Shown: positions 8,778-17,400 of the stretch, piece by piece | Layout of the letters: each line of letters opens with the position of its first letter | Numbering within the stretch: the stretch's first letter is position 1 | Assembly (NCBI GenBank): GCA_903848645.1 | Contig: CAINGU010000014.1 | Coordinates: 1-62,189 of the forward strand | Origin: an uncultured cyanobacterium | Lineage (GTDB): Bacteria; Cyanobacteriota; Cyanobacteriia; Cyanobacteriales; Nostocaceae | DNA: 62,189 bases | Direction of reading: 5' to 3' | Notes under the pieces: generated by a model | Told to the model about the DNA's origin: nothing | The model's database searches: none | What the model saw: the letters and a program-made list of their open reading frames with translations, nothing else | Program-made: the position numbers and the translations under genes

Positions 8778-9521
8778 ATGCTTAGGTTAGAATCTGTTAA
8801 TCTTTATCAACGTTTACAGCATCAACACCAATACCCGATTTTACAGGATATTTCCTTTAGGGTATCACCTGGCGATCGCTTGGTAATTGTCGGTGAATCT
8901 GGTGCTGGTAAAACTTCCTTATTACGCCTCATTAACCGCCTAAACGAACCCACTAGCGGCAAAATTTATCTCAAAAATCAGGAATATCGCCAAATTCCCG
9001 TTATTCAACTGCGTCAACAGGTAATGCTTGTACAACAAGAATCTAAGCTGTTGGGGATGACAGTTGGGGAAGCCTTGGCTTATCCTTTAATTCTGCGCGG
9101 TCTACCTAAGCAAACTATTCAGGAAAAAGTCAGTTATTGGCAAGAACAACTGCAAATTCCTGAACAATGGTTAGGACGAACGGAGGTGCAACTTGCCGCT
9201 GGACAAAGACAGTTAATTGCGATCGCTCGCGCCCTAGTTACCGAACCCCAGATTTTACTCTTAGATGAGCCTACCTCAGCCTTAGACACTGCCACATCTA
9301 CTCACTTAATTAACATCCTCACCCACCTAACGCAACCCCATTCCTCGGCGATTTTGATGGTAAATCGCCAAATTGATTTAGCTCAAGAGTTTTGTACCCA
9401 TCTCTTACATCTTCAGCAAGGTCAATTAGTTGTCAATCAACCTGCCGCTGATATACACTGGGACAAATTAACAGCCAGCCTGACTCAAGCAGAAACCCAA
9501 GCATTAGTAGAATGGACTTAA
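8778..9521 (+). CDS. ABC transporter ATP-binding protein
   Basis: A soluble ABC ATPase of about 247 residues. Walker A is GESGAGKTS, the Q-loop is LVQQES, and Walker B is [12 protein letters not shown]. The signature is LAAGQRQ instead of LSGGQ. The reading frame is open from a TTG at 8742 abutting the upstream stop, but I prefer ATG at 8778 because family members begin with a short strand like MLRLESVNLYQ. It overlaps or abuts the upstream membrane-protein gene, suggesting an operon; no permease with a recognisable ABC fold is adjacent, so substrate and partner are unknown. The architecture resembles YbbL/FetA-like or PstB-like ATPases. Confidence 0.85.
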   Translation: MLRLESVNLYQRLQHQHQYPILQDISFRVSPGDRLVIVGESGAGKTSLLRLINRLNEPTSGKIYLKNQEYRQIPVIQLRQQVMLVQQESKLLGMTVGEALAYPLILRGLPKQTIQEKVSYWQEQLQIPEQWLGRTEVQLAAGQRQLIAIARALVTEPQILLLDEPTSALDTATSTHLINILTHLTQPHSSAILMVNRQIDLAQEFCTHLLHLQQGQLVVNQPAADIHWDKLTASLTQAETQALVEWT

Positions 9522-9528
9522 TCAATTG

Positions 9529-9677
9529 ACAATTACCAATTACCCATTACCAATTACCCATTACCAATTACCCATTACCAATTACCCATTACCCATTACC
9601 CATTACCCATTACCAATTATCCATTACCAATTACCCATTACCAATTACCCATTACCAATTACCCATTACCCATTACC
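9529..9677. repeat. Heptanucleotide STRR array (CCAATTA/CCCATTA)
   Basis: About 21 tandem 7-bp units alternating between CCAATTA and CCCATTA with one TCCATTA variant. Such short tandemly repeated repetitive sequences are known from heterocystous cyanobacteria. It fills the whole gap between the convergent ABC ATPase and response regulator genes. Confidence 0.9.
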
Positions 9678-9681
9678 TGTT

Positions 9682-10452
9682 TTAAGAGCTTTGAGTAGTT
9701 AGTACAGGAAGTTGATTAGTAAATCTCTCTCTTGCTAATTTCGTTTGTGTTTGGGGAATGTTGGTGTTCAAAATTTCCATGTTAAACCGGTATCCAACAT
9801 TGCGGATAGTTTGAATTAAACTGGGTTGACGTGGATCAAGTTCCACCTTCTTCCGCAGTGATAAAACATGAGTATCAATGGTGCGGGGGTTATCAATAGC
9901 GTCAGGCCAAGCACGACGCAATAATTCTGATCTACTTAAAGGCACTCCTCCAGCTTGTGCTAAAACATATAATAAACTGAATTCCTGGGGTGTTAAGTCA
10001 ATAAACTCCCCTTGGAAACGAACCCGGCGCTGGACTAAATCAATTTGCAAACTACCATAATCTAAATAAGCTGGTGCATTAGGTGTCCGGTTACGACGAA
10101 TAATCGCCTCAACCCTAGCCAAAAATTCTTGCATTCCAAAGGGTTTGCTTAAATAGTCATCTGCTCCCGCTTTTAAACCTGTCACAATATCAGCTTCATT
10201 GGTACGAGCGGATAACATGAGAATTAAAGGCTGTTGTTGACGATGTAACCAGCGGCAAAACTCCACACCATCACCATCTGATAAATCCGCATCTAGAATG
10301 ACTAGAGTGGGTTGATGGCTGATAAATACTTCTTTTGCTTGATAAATACTGGCAGCTTGATGAACTCGGTATTCTAGTTGTTGCAAGTGCCAACCCAACA
10401 ACGACCTCAGATGGGGATTCCCCTCAACAATTTCTATACAAACCGAACCCAC
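9682..10452 (-). CDS. OmpR/PhoB-family response regulator
   Basis: A 256-residue two-component transcription factor. Residues 1-120 are a receiver domain with phospho-acceptor D54 (VILDAD), switch Ser in LMLSARTNE and the conserved Lys in LSKPF. The acidic pair at the N-terminus is E10-G11 rather than two acids, which may weaken metal binding. Residues 130-225 are a winged-helix DNA-binding domain (DLTPQEFSLLYVLAQ, RRAWPD, TIDTHVLSLRKKVE, TIRNVGYRF). A 30-residue tail follows. No histidine kinase is adjacent, so the sensor is unknown. Start ATG at 10452. It resembles cyanobacterial RpaB/NblR-type regulators but I do not name it. Confidence 0.88.
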   Translation of the reverse strand: MGSVCIEIVEGNPHLRSLLGWHLQQLEYRVHQAASIYQAKEVFISHQPTLVILDADLSDGDGVEFCRWLHRQQQPLILMLSARTNEADIVTGLKAGADDYLSKPFGMQEFLARVEAIIRRNRTPNAPAYLDYGSLQIDLVQRRVRFQGEFIDLTPQEFSLLYVLAQAGGVPLSRSELLRRAWPDAIDNPRTIDTHVLSLRKKVELDPRQPSLIQTIRNVGYRFNMEILNTNIPQTQTKLARERFTNQLPVLTTQSS

Positions 10453-11537
10453 AGTTGCAAGACCCCTTAGCGTTGATGAATCTCAAATTAACAATCTCAT
10501 GCTCAAGGTTTTGTAGTTTTTGTTACTTCAATAAACATATTCTTTACATTTACCCCAAGAAAACCTTGCAAAAAATTTATTTTCTACCCTGTTTACAACA
10601 AAGCTAGTAGCTTTATTAAATTTTTATTACGTTTATATTATATTAGCTCAACTTCCTATTTATCTAGTTTGCGATGGTGATAGGTAAATAAAATTACTTT
10701 ACTATCACTTGTAGCGATATGCACTAGAATAAGCTACAAAATTTACAGAAAAAGCCATACAGGATTCCTGCTGCTGCTTCTTTCCTCCTGACCAAAAAAT
10801 TTTAGATTTTGGATTTTAGATTTTGGATTGGGAATTTTCGGTACAAGCCCCGTCCCTTCAGGGCGGAATTAATCCAAAATACTCGCTGCGTACGCTTCGC
10901 TAACGCCAATTTAAAATCCTCAAGCTCCACACTTTAGGGTGGAGTCAATCCAAAATCCAAAATACTCGCTGCGTACGCTTCGCTAACGTAAATCCAAAAT
11001 TGGTTGACTCGGTGACTCCTATAACCTATTATTAAAGTTTATTTTTAGTGATCTGTCCTACTCCTTAAGAGATATGGTAAACTTATAGAACAATCATTTA
11101 GCAAAGTGAGTAGCATAAAAATCACACCCGATTACAACCAAAGGTGGAGACGACTTGTTATTTATCCCGGAAACAGCTAATAAGTTCTCAAGCTTGATTA
11201 TACAAATTGACCCGCTAACGCCTAGATTTGTATGCCCAAGAAAATACGCGCAAAAATTGGATAAAAATCAATCAGCCTTTGTGGTTTTTAATATCCGGCT
11301 AATGCCAAGCTCCGCTATCAGATCAAATTTTTGACAAAAGAATCGTAAAAATACCTTACAAAATTACCATATTTCCAATTTTTTGGCGTAGGATCTAATT
11401 AAGTTTTTAGCTGCTGGGGGGTCTCACCCAAGGTAAAAATATTAACTTATGAGTTAATACAGAAGAGGGAAGTGATACTTCATTAAGCGTGAATCATCAT
11501 CTACAATTCTCATTCAAAAGAGATTAATACAGCAGTT
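10453..11537. other. Long intergenic region with repeats
   Basis: About 1.1 kb with no convincing gene. It contains two repeat units at 10844-10988 (listed separately) and a stretch around 11131-11430 that is not obviously repetitive and could hold the leader of the downstream DUF6761 gene or a small RNA; a GGGGGGTCTCACCC segment near 11415 could form part of a hairpin. I recognise no named RNA family. Confidence 0.5.
10844..10988. repeat. Two hairpin-plus-35-bp repeat units (IS605-end-like)
   Basis: Each unit starts with a hairpin (10849-10866, stem CCG/CCC with GGGCGG; and 10924-10943, CTCCAC/GTGGAG) and ends in an identical 35-bp stretch (10871-10905 and 10954-10988) containing GCGTACGCTTCGCTAACG. 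The hairpins resemble subterminal hairpins of IS200/IS605 elements, but no transposase is present. A related GACGCTTCGCGAACG text is at 25472-25486. Confidence 0.6.
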
Positions 11538-11792
11538 ATGCTCCAAGACACACAAACCATCCGCTACTACCAAAGACTTACCGACGCCTTCGTCGAATTG
11601 TGGAATCGCGGTTATCGTATGGATGATATGCGGATGTATTTGGATGGATACCTTGCCGCACTTCGGCATAGTAACATCATCGAACCATATTGGGTTCATC
11701 GCTTAGAAGAGGAAGCCAGCCGCTACTTGCATGATGTATCTAACTTCGCAATGGTTCAACCAGAACCGGAAAAACAGCATGGTTATTACTAA
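11538..11792 (+). CDS. DUF6761 family protein
   Basis: An 84-residue soluble protein, YYQRLTDAFVELWNRGYRMDD at the N-terminus and EPYWVHRLEEEASRYLHD near the C-terminus. I recognise this as a conserved cyanobacterial small protein, which I believe is DUF6761; no function is known. Start ATG at 11538. It precedes two further plus-strand genes across a 93-bp gap. Confidence 0.75.
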   Translation: MLQDTQTIRYYQRLTDAFVELWNRGYRMDDMRMYLDGYLAALRHSNIIEPYWVHRLEEEASRYLHDVSNFAMVQPEPEKQHGYY

Positions 11793-11885
11793 AGGTACTG
11801 TTTGATTTTGTTGACTATCTACCATTACCGCTGACGATCATAGCACAATTTTTGCATTGGTCAACGGGGTTTAGTGGTATGAAAT

Positions 11886-12137
11886 TTGGAAAATATTACA
11901 ATTGATCAGATCAAACCCCTCAGTTTTATACGGCTGAGGGGAATTTTACTCGTATTACAACAGGATTATAATATTGATTTGGATATAGCTATTGACAGAA
12001 TTATTGAAGTAGTGACTTTTGCCAAAGAACAGCAGCATAACTTATTAATTAGATATACACCAGAAGATACAGTGCGATCGCCAATAGAAAATGTTATTGC
12101 CGCAGCCAGTGCCGCACTCCTGACTCCTGCTATATAA
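11886..12137 (+). CDS. Hypothetical protein, 83 aa
   Basis: A small, probably helical soluble protein (FIRLRGILLVLQQDYNIDLD near residues 14-33). The only in-frame start is TTG at 11886; an ATG at 11879 is in another frame and stops after eight codons. It ends 2 bp before the transporter ATG, so the two are likely co-transcribed. I do not recognise the family; the fold could be a small helix-turn-helix or modulator protein, which is a guess. Confidence 0.6.
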   Translation: MENITIDQIKPLSFIRLRGILLVLQQDYNIDLDIAIDRIIEVVTFAKEQQHNLLIRYTPEDTVRSPIENVIAAASAALLTPAI

Positions 12138-12139
12138 TA

Positions 12140-13618
12140 ATGTTAAAAACTCAAGAACCACAATTAAATTATCCCAAACAAGAAATAAAAACATCTGAAA
12201 AATGGTGGACTATATTGGGCGTGAGTATTGGTATATTTATTTTTTCCTTAGATGTTTATATAGTTAATCTGGCTTTACCAATTATGCTGGAATCGCTGCA
12301 TACTACCTTTGGGAATAGTCAATGGGTGGTATTGAGCTACTTACTAGCAATATCTATTTTTGTTTTGAGTGCGGCTAAATTAGGCGATATGTGGAGCAAA
12401 AAAAAGTTGTACATTATTGGCATGATAGTGTTTACAATTAGCTCCTTACTATGTGGAATTTCCCCAAATATAGGCTTTTTAATAGCTTTTCGTGCCATTC
12501 AAGGAATAGGGGCTGCATTTATATCAGGAATAGGAACAGCAATGATTGTAGAGGTTTTCCCAGTAGAAAAACGAGGGCTTGGTTTAGGTATTCGGGCTGG
12601 AGTTTTTGGCTTGGGAATGATGTTAGGACCGACAATAGGGGGGATACTAATTAGTATCGGAGACTGGCCTTTAATTTTCTTTATTAATGTGCCAATTGGG
12701 ATTCTAGGGATTTTAATTATGGCTTATTTTGTTCCTCCTTCTATTGTCAATAGTGGAAAACAGCAGTTTGATATCATGGGAACTATAGTTCTCACAGTCA
12801 TGTTAACCTGCTTTATCTTGGGAATAACATTATTAGAAGAACAGAATTATGATTTAAATATTATCCTGTCTTTGCTATTTTTATCTATTATTGCTTTGGG
12901 GTTTTTCGTATTCGTAGAAATGCGGACTTTAAACCCTATTTTAAACTTGAGAATGTTTAAATCTTTAGATTTAAGCTTAGGTTTAGGATTGCGGTTTATA
13001 GGCAATCTCGTAATTGCAGGAGCAATATTTATTCTCCCTTTCTTTTTTAAATTAGTCAAACAATATCCCACTGATAAATCTGGTTTTTTATTAGCAATTC
13101 CACCAATTATTATTGTCTTGACAGCACCTATGGCTGGGATGCTTTCTGATAAATTTGGCTCACGAATTATTACTTTAATAGGATTAATATTAATGGCTGT
13201 TGGTTGCTTATTAATTAGTACCTTTAACACCGAATTAACTATCATTAACTATATGATTGCTATTATCCCCTATGGTTTGGGAATAGGGATGTTTCAATCT
13301 CCTAATAATAGTGCCATTATGGGAGCAGCACCACAAGATAGTTTAGGGATTGCTTCAGGTTTATTATCTTTATCACGAATATTAGGACAAACTATAGGTG
13401 TGCCATTAGTGGGGGCTTTATTTTCATTTGTGACTCTTAATAATACCCAATTAACAACAAATATTGATGTTACTAATGCACCAATCGAATCATTAGTTTT
13501 AGGTACACAAATTACCTTTGAATTTATTGCTATTCTCTTACTTGTTTCTACAGTATTAGCTATTTGTTTATGGTGGTTAGAGGAAAAACAAGTATCAACT
13601 TCAAAAGCTTATTTCTGA
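12140..13618 (+). CDS. DHA2-family MFS drug-type efflux transporter
   Basis: A 492-residue major facilitator of the EmrB/QacA (DHA2, 14-helix) group, a proton-driven exporter of hydrophobic or drug-like compounds in the cytoplasmic membrane. Seen are motif A between TM2 and TM3 (AKLGDMWSKKKLY), motif B-like FRAIQGIGAAF, motif C in TM5 (GVFGLGMMLGPTIGG) and motif D1 near the start (SLDVYIVNLALP). Start ATG at 12140, 2 bp after the upstream small gene. It overlaps the convergent gene at 13609 by 10 bp. Substrate unknown. Confidence 0.9.
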   Translation: MLKTQEPQLNYPKQEIKTSEKWWTILGVSIGIFIFSLDVYIVNLALPIMLESLHTTFGNSQWVVLSYLLAISIFVLSAAKLGDMWSKKKLYIIGMIVFTISSLLCGISPNIGFLIAFRAIQGIGAAFISGIGTAMIVEVFPVEKRGLGLGIRAGVFGLGMMLGPTIGGILISIGDWPLIFFINVPIGILGILIMAYFVPPSIVNSGKQQFDIMGTIVLTVMLTCFILGITLLEEQNYDLNIILSLLFLSIIALGFFVFVEMRTLNPILNLRMFKSLDLSLGLGLRFIGNLVIAGAIFILPFFFKLVKQYPTDKSGFLLAIPPIIIVLTAPMAGMLSDKFGSRIITLIGLILMAVGCLLISTFNTELTIINYMIAIIPYGLGIGMFQSPNNSAIMGAAPQDSLGIASGLLSLSRILGQTIGVPLVGALFSFVTLNNTQLTTNIDVTNAPIESLVLGTQITFEFIAILLLVSTVLAICLWWLEEKQVSTSKAYF

Positions 13619-14454
13619 TTAATAATTTCCTCCCGCTGTAAATTGATAGTTTCCTGAGATAATTGACATAATTCTGCTAGGGATATCTTTTCTGCATTGT
13701 ATAATTCTTCAATTTTCTTGGTAGCAGCTTCTAAAATTTCCTTACCACTTCTGATTTCGATGTTTAATTTATCTTGATTATGATCAAAAATCACAAACAG
13801 AGATATATTTCTCTCAATAATTTGTGTAGTTCCTTTCACTTTAAAATCAGTCACAAATTTACCTTCTGCGGGAACATGAAGAGGTAAATTGGAAGATTGA
13901 ATAATTTCCTGAATCTCTGCAAGTTGTAAACTAAAAATTGTGGGATTTTTTTGTTCAATATTGACAAAATCTGCTAAATCTGGCTGTTTAATCACAATAT
14001 CTTCCAATGATTCATATTGAAATGTAATTTTTCCAGCTAAATTATCAGTAATCGCATAAATTGACACAGAGTATGGACGCTTAGGTACAGAACCCTGTGC
14101 ATAGAATAAACTCCCCTCCTCTGTGACAGTAATTTGAGATGTATCTGCTAAAGTGTGTAAAGATTGTAGATTAGCAATGGTACTTTTAATAAATACAGAA
14201 TCAAGTCCTAAGATAGATGCTAAATCATTAGCTGTAGGAGGAGGATTAAACTCCATACCAGCACGAATAATAAATTCTTCTAAGACATTAAATTTACGAG
14301 GTTCTTTAATAGTTAATTCTAAAGAATTTTGAGTCACAGTATAGCCAAATTGACGCGCAGCTAAAACTGACAAACCAGAATTTTCAGATTCAATTTTCTC
14401 AACTATATATTTCAGATTTTCATCAATTGGTTTAACTACAGAAGCAGGAAACAT
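13609..14454 (-). CDS. Hypothetical helicase-partner protein with winged-helix-like region
   Basis: A protein of about 281 residues. I set the start at ATG 14454 because GGAGG lies 8 bases upstream; an open frame continues to 14490 but lacks such a site. A region near residues 75-110 (PPTANDLASILGLDSVFIKSTIANLQSLHTL) has the pattern of a winged helix, followed by a beta hairpin (ITVTEEGSLFYAQG). The remainder is mixed alpha/beta. It overlaps the upstream helicase stop by 23 bp, so the two are translationally coupled and presumably act together. I know no named family. It could be a regulator or DNA/RNA-recognition subunit for the helicase. Confidence 0.7.
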   Translation of the reverse strand: MFPASVVKPIDENLKYIVEKIESENSGLSVLAARQFGYTVTQNSLELTIKEPRKFNVLEEFIIRAGMEFNPPPTANDLASILGLDSVFIKSTIANLQSLHTLADTSQITVTEEGSLFYAQGSVPKRPYSVSIYAITDNLAGKITFQYESLEDIVIKQPDLADFVNIEQKNPTIFSLQLAEIQEIIQSSNLPLHVPAEGKFVTDFKVKGTTQIIERNISLFVIFDHNQDKLNIEIRSGKEILEAATKKIEELYNAEKISLAELCQLSQETINLQREEIINQK

Positions 14455-17400
14455 CAATAAAACCTCCATGATGATTAACAGTGTTAGCAACTTCAGAATA
14501 CATATTACCTACTGTACCGGGTTTAGTTGTAAATAAATCATGACAACCCACAATTACCAATAATTCTTGAGCGCGGGAAAAAGCCACATTCACCCGTTCT
14601 GGTTTATTAGCAAATCCCACATCTCCTTGCTGATTATTCCTTACCATACTCACAATTACCACAGGTCTTTCCATACCTTGAAATCTATCAACTGTACCCG
14701 TTCTAATTTGTAAAGAAGGGAAAAGTTCAGATTGTAAACGTTCATCAATTTTTCTTAATTGAGCGCCATAAAATGTAATGACAGCTATTTCTTTTTTCGG
14801 TTCTCCATTGGCAACTTTATGCACCCAAACCTGCTCAAACTGTTGACAGATACTTTCAATCACATCAATTTCTTTAGTATTAAAAAATGAAGTTCCATTG
14901 CGTTCTTCTTGAAATTCATTTTCTCTGGGCATTTTTACCCAACATAGATGATTGTAAGATTGAATAATTTCCCCTGCTAAATTATGAGCGCGTTTTGTAT
15001 CAGGTTCTAAAATACCACATTCCAATTTACCATGATAAAATTGATTAATTGCGCCCATAATCATCGGGTGCATTCGATATTGAGTATTTAGCATTTTTTT
15101 AATGCTTTTATCAGCAGTTTCAAACTGACTTTTAAATAATGATTCTTCTAAAAATTGTAATTCTTCCCTAGTATTCCCCATTGTTTTTGCAACTTCTTCC
15201 ACAGTGCTAGTATCAAGCATAGGTGGTAATTGCCGATGATCTCCTACCATGACTAATTTTTTACCTTTTAAAGCCGGAATTAGTAACTCTGGAGGAGTGC
15301 ATTTACTAACTTCATCTATAATTACAACATCAAAAGATTGAAATTCTTCCGAGAAATTATAATTTGCAGCTTGAACACAAGTAATACCGACAACGTTAGC
15401 ATTATCTAAATAAATTCCCCTTAAATCTTTGCTATCTTGTTCTGAAGGTTGACGGAGTTTTGCTACCCAATCTTGAACGAAATTTTGATATTTGTGTAGA
15501 TAATTTTCTTCACTTTTTAGCTGTCGTTTCCATGACTTAAATTTATTTTGAATACTGCATAAAGATCCTAAATCTAATAAATCATTATTAGATAATTCTG
15601 GTTTTAATTTATCTGGGATTGTTTGCCAAATTGAGTGCCACCAATTGCGTTCACTAATTAAACTATCTGCTAACTGTAATTGTAATTGCTGTTGTAAATC
15701 AGATATTTTTATTTGTAATTCTGCAAGTTCTTGTTGATAAATATCAGCTTCTGCTTGCAAATTTGTGAACTCTTGATTGAAAGAGTCTTTAATTGTTTCT
15801 AAAACAGTAAAAGGTGCTAGTGATGAAATCAGAGGTTCTATTTCATTAATACGACTTTCCCAAAACTTAACTTGTTGGGAAAATTCCTGGGGTTGTTCCC
15901 AAATATTTGCTTGTCTAGTCAGATATTTTTCTGCTAAAATCTGTAATGGCAGCGGGATATTTTGCTGTTTATGAAGTGCTTGTAAGTTATTAATAACTTC
16001 TGCAAGTCTTACATTAGCAGCTTCTTTACTTTTCTTTACCTGAGATTTAGCTTCAGATATTTGTTCTGAAGAAATTTCATTTTCTGGAAGTTCTTGAAAT
16101 TGCTGTTGCAAAATTTCTAATTGTTGTTCAGCTTCAGTTTTAACTCTTAAAACACATTGACGAGCATGAACTAAGATAATATCTAGTAATTCTTGGGTAA
16201 TGCGGGTAAGAGTAGCTTCAATATTATTCCATTCAAAGGACTTACCATAGATTTTTTCCAATCTAATTAAAAAGACTTGAGTATTTTCAACTAGCAATTT
16301 TCGCTGTTTAGGGTTAAGGAGTTGATAATTTTGGAGTTTTTGATAGGTTGTTTGCCATTGAATTTGATCGGGTTTTGATAATACTATAGGAATTTGACTA
16401 AAACTTTGTTGTAAAAAATAACTAAAATCATGTTTTTTACCTTTTCTATCAGTAAAGTTACCTGCTATTTCATAGGATATGGCTTTTGTTAATATTCCCC
16501 AATCTGGTAAACTGATTTGATAATTTTTAGGAACAATAGATAATTTTAATGTCTTAGCAAACATCAATAAACCTAATGGTAAATCTACCATATTTTCTGT
16601 TAATGGTAAATTAGATTGTTGACATTCTTTTAAGACTTGATACAAGTTATTGGAAGCTGTAGATTTCCATTCAACGACGGCTTCAATAATATAATTAATT
16701 TCCCGTTTGCGATTTTCCCAAATTTGAATTGTTGACTGTAAATCGTTTTGGTTATGACAATTTTGATGATCTGTTTCTAATTTCTCTAAAGATACAGAAT
16801 GCTGTTGGAAAATATAAACTAATTTTGCTACTTCTGAAATAGCTAAAGCCAGATTATTAGCATCCTTTAATCCCGAATTAAATTCACAAAGATGAGTTGT
16901 GATATTTTCCTGTAACCAAACTGCTAACCCAAATGCACCAAACCCCGGACGAGTAAAACCAAGTTCCTCAATACATTTGATAGCTTGACGCACATTTTCT
17001 CGAAAATCTGCTACTTCTTGGTTATTTTCTGTATAAGGTTTAATTTGTGATAAAAAACCTTTAATTTCTGAAGATTCCCAATCTATATTTGTGGCATTTT
17101 CCAGAACATTTTCTAATCCAGTAATTAAGGATTCAATTTCACTTTTATTTACTAAAGTTTGATCATATTCAACTTTTTGCTTTTGATGAGATATTTCTAA
17201 ATTTTCTTTTTCGGTTTTGAGTTCATTTTGTTGCTGATTTACTGCTTCTTCTGCAATAAAATAGTCTGTAAATCGTGGTAATAATGGTAATAATTGATTA
17301 ATAATTCTGATATTTTCGTGACGTTGACTCAGATTATTTTCGCAGTCAGTAGCGGTATTTTGTAGCCATGTACCAATTACTTGATCTTCTAAAAATGGCT

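Noticed and set aside
9529-9677. CRISPR or protein-coding repeat
   Set aside because: Seven-base units without spacers or open coding frame; a known type of tandem repeat of these genomes.
10335-10607. Open frame opposite the response regulator
   Set aside because: Mostly antisense of a well supported gene.
11131-11430. Named small RNA such as Yfr or 6S RNA
   Set aside because: No diagnostic motif that I could find.
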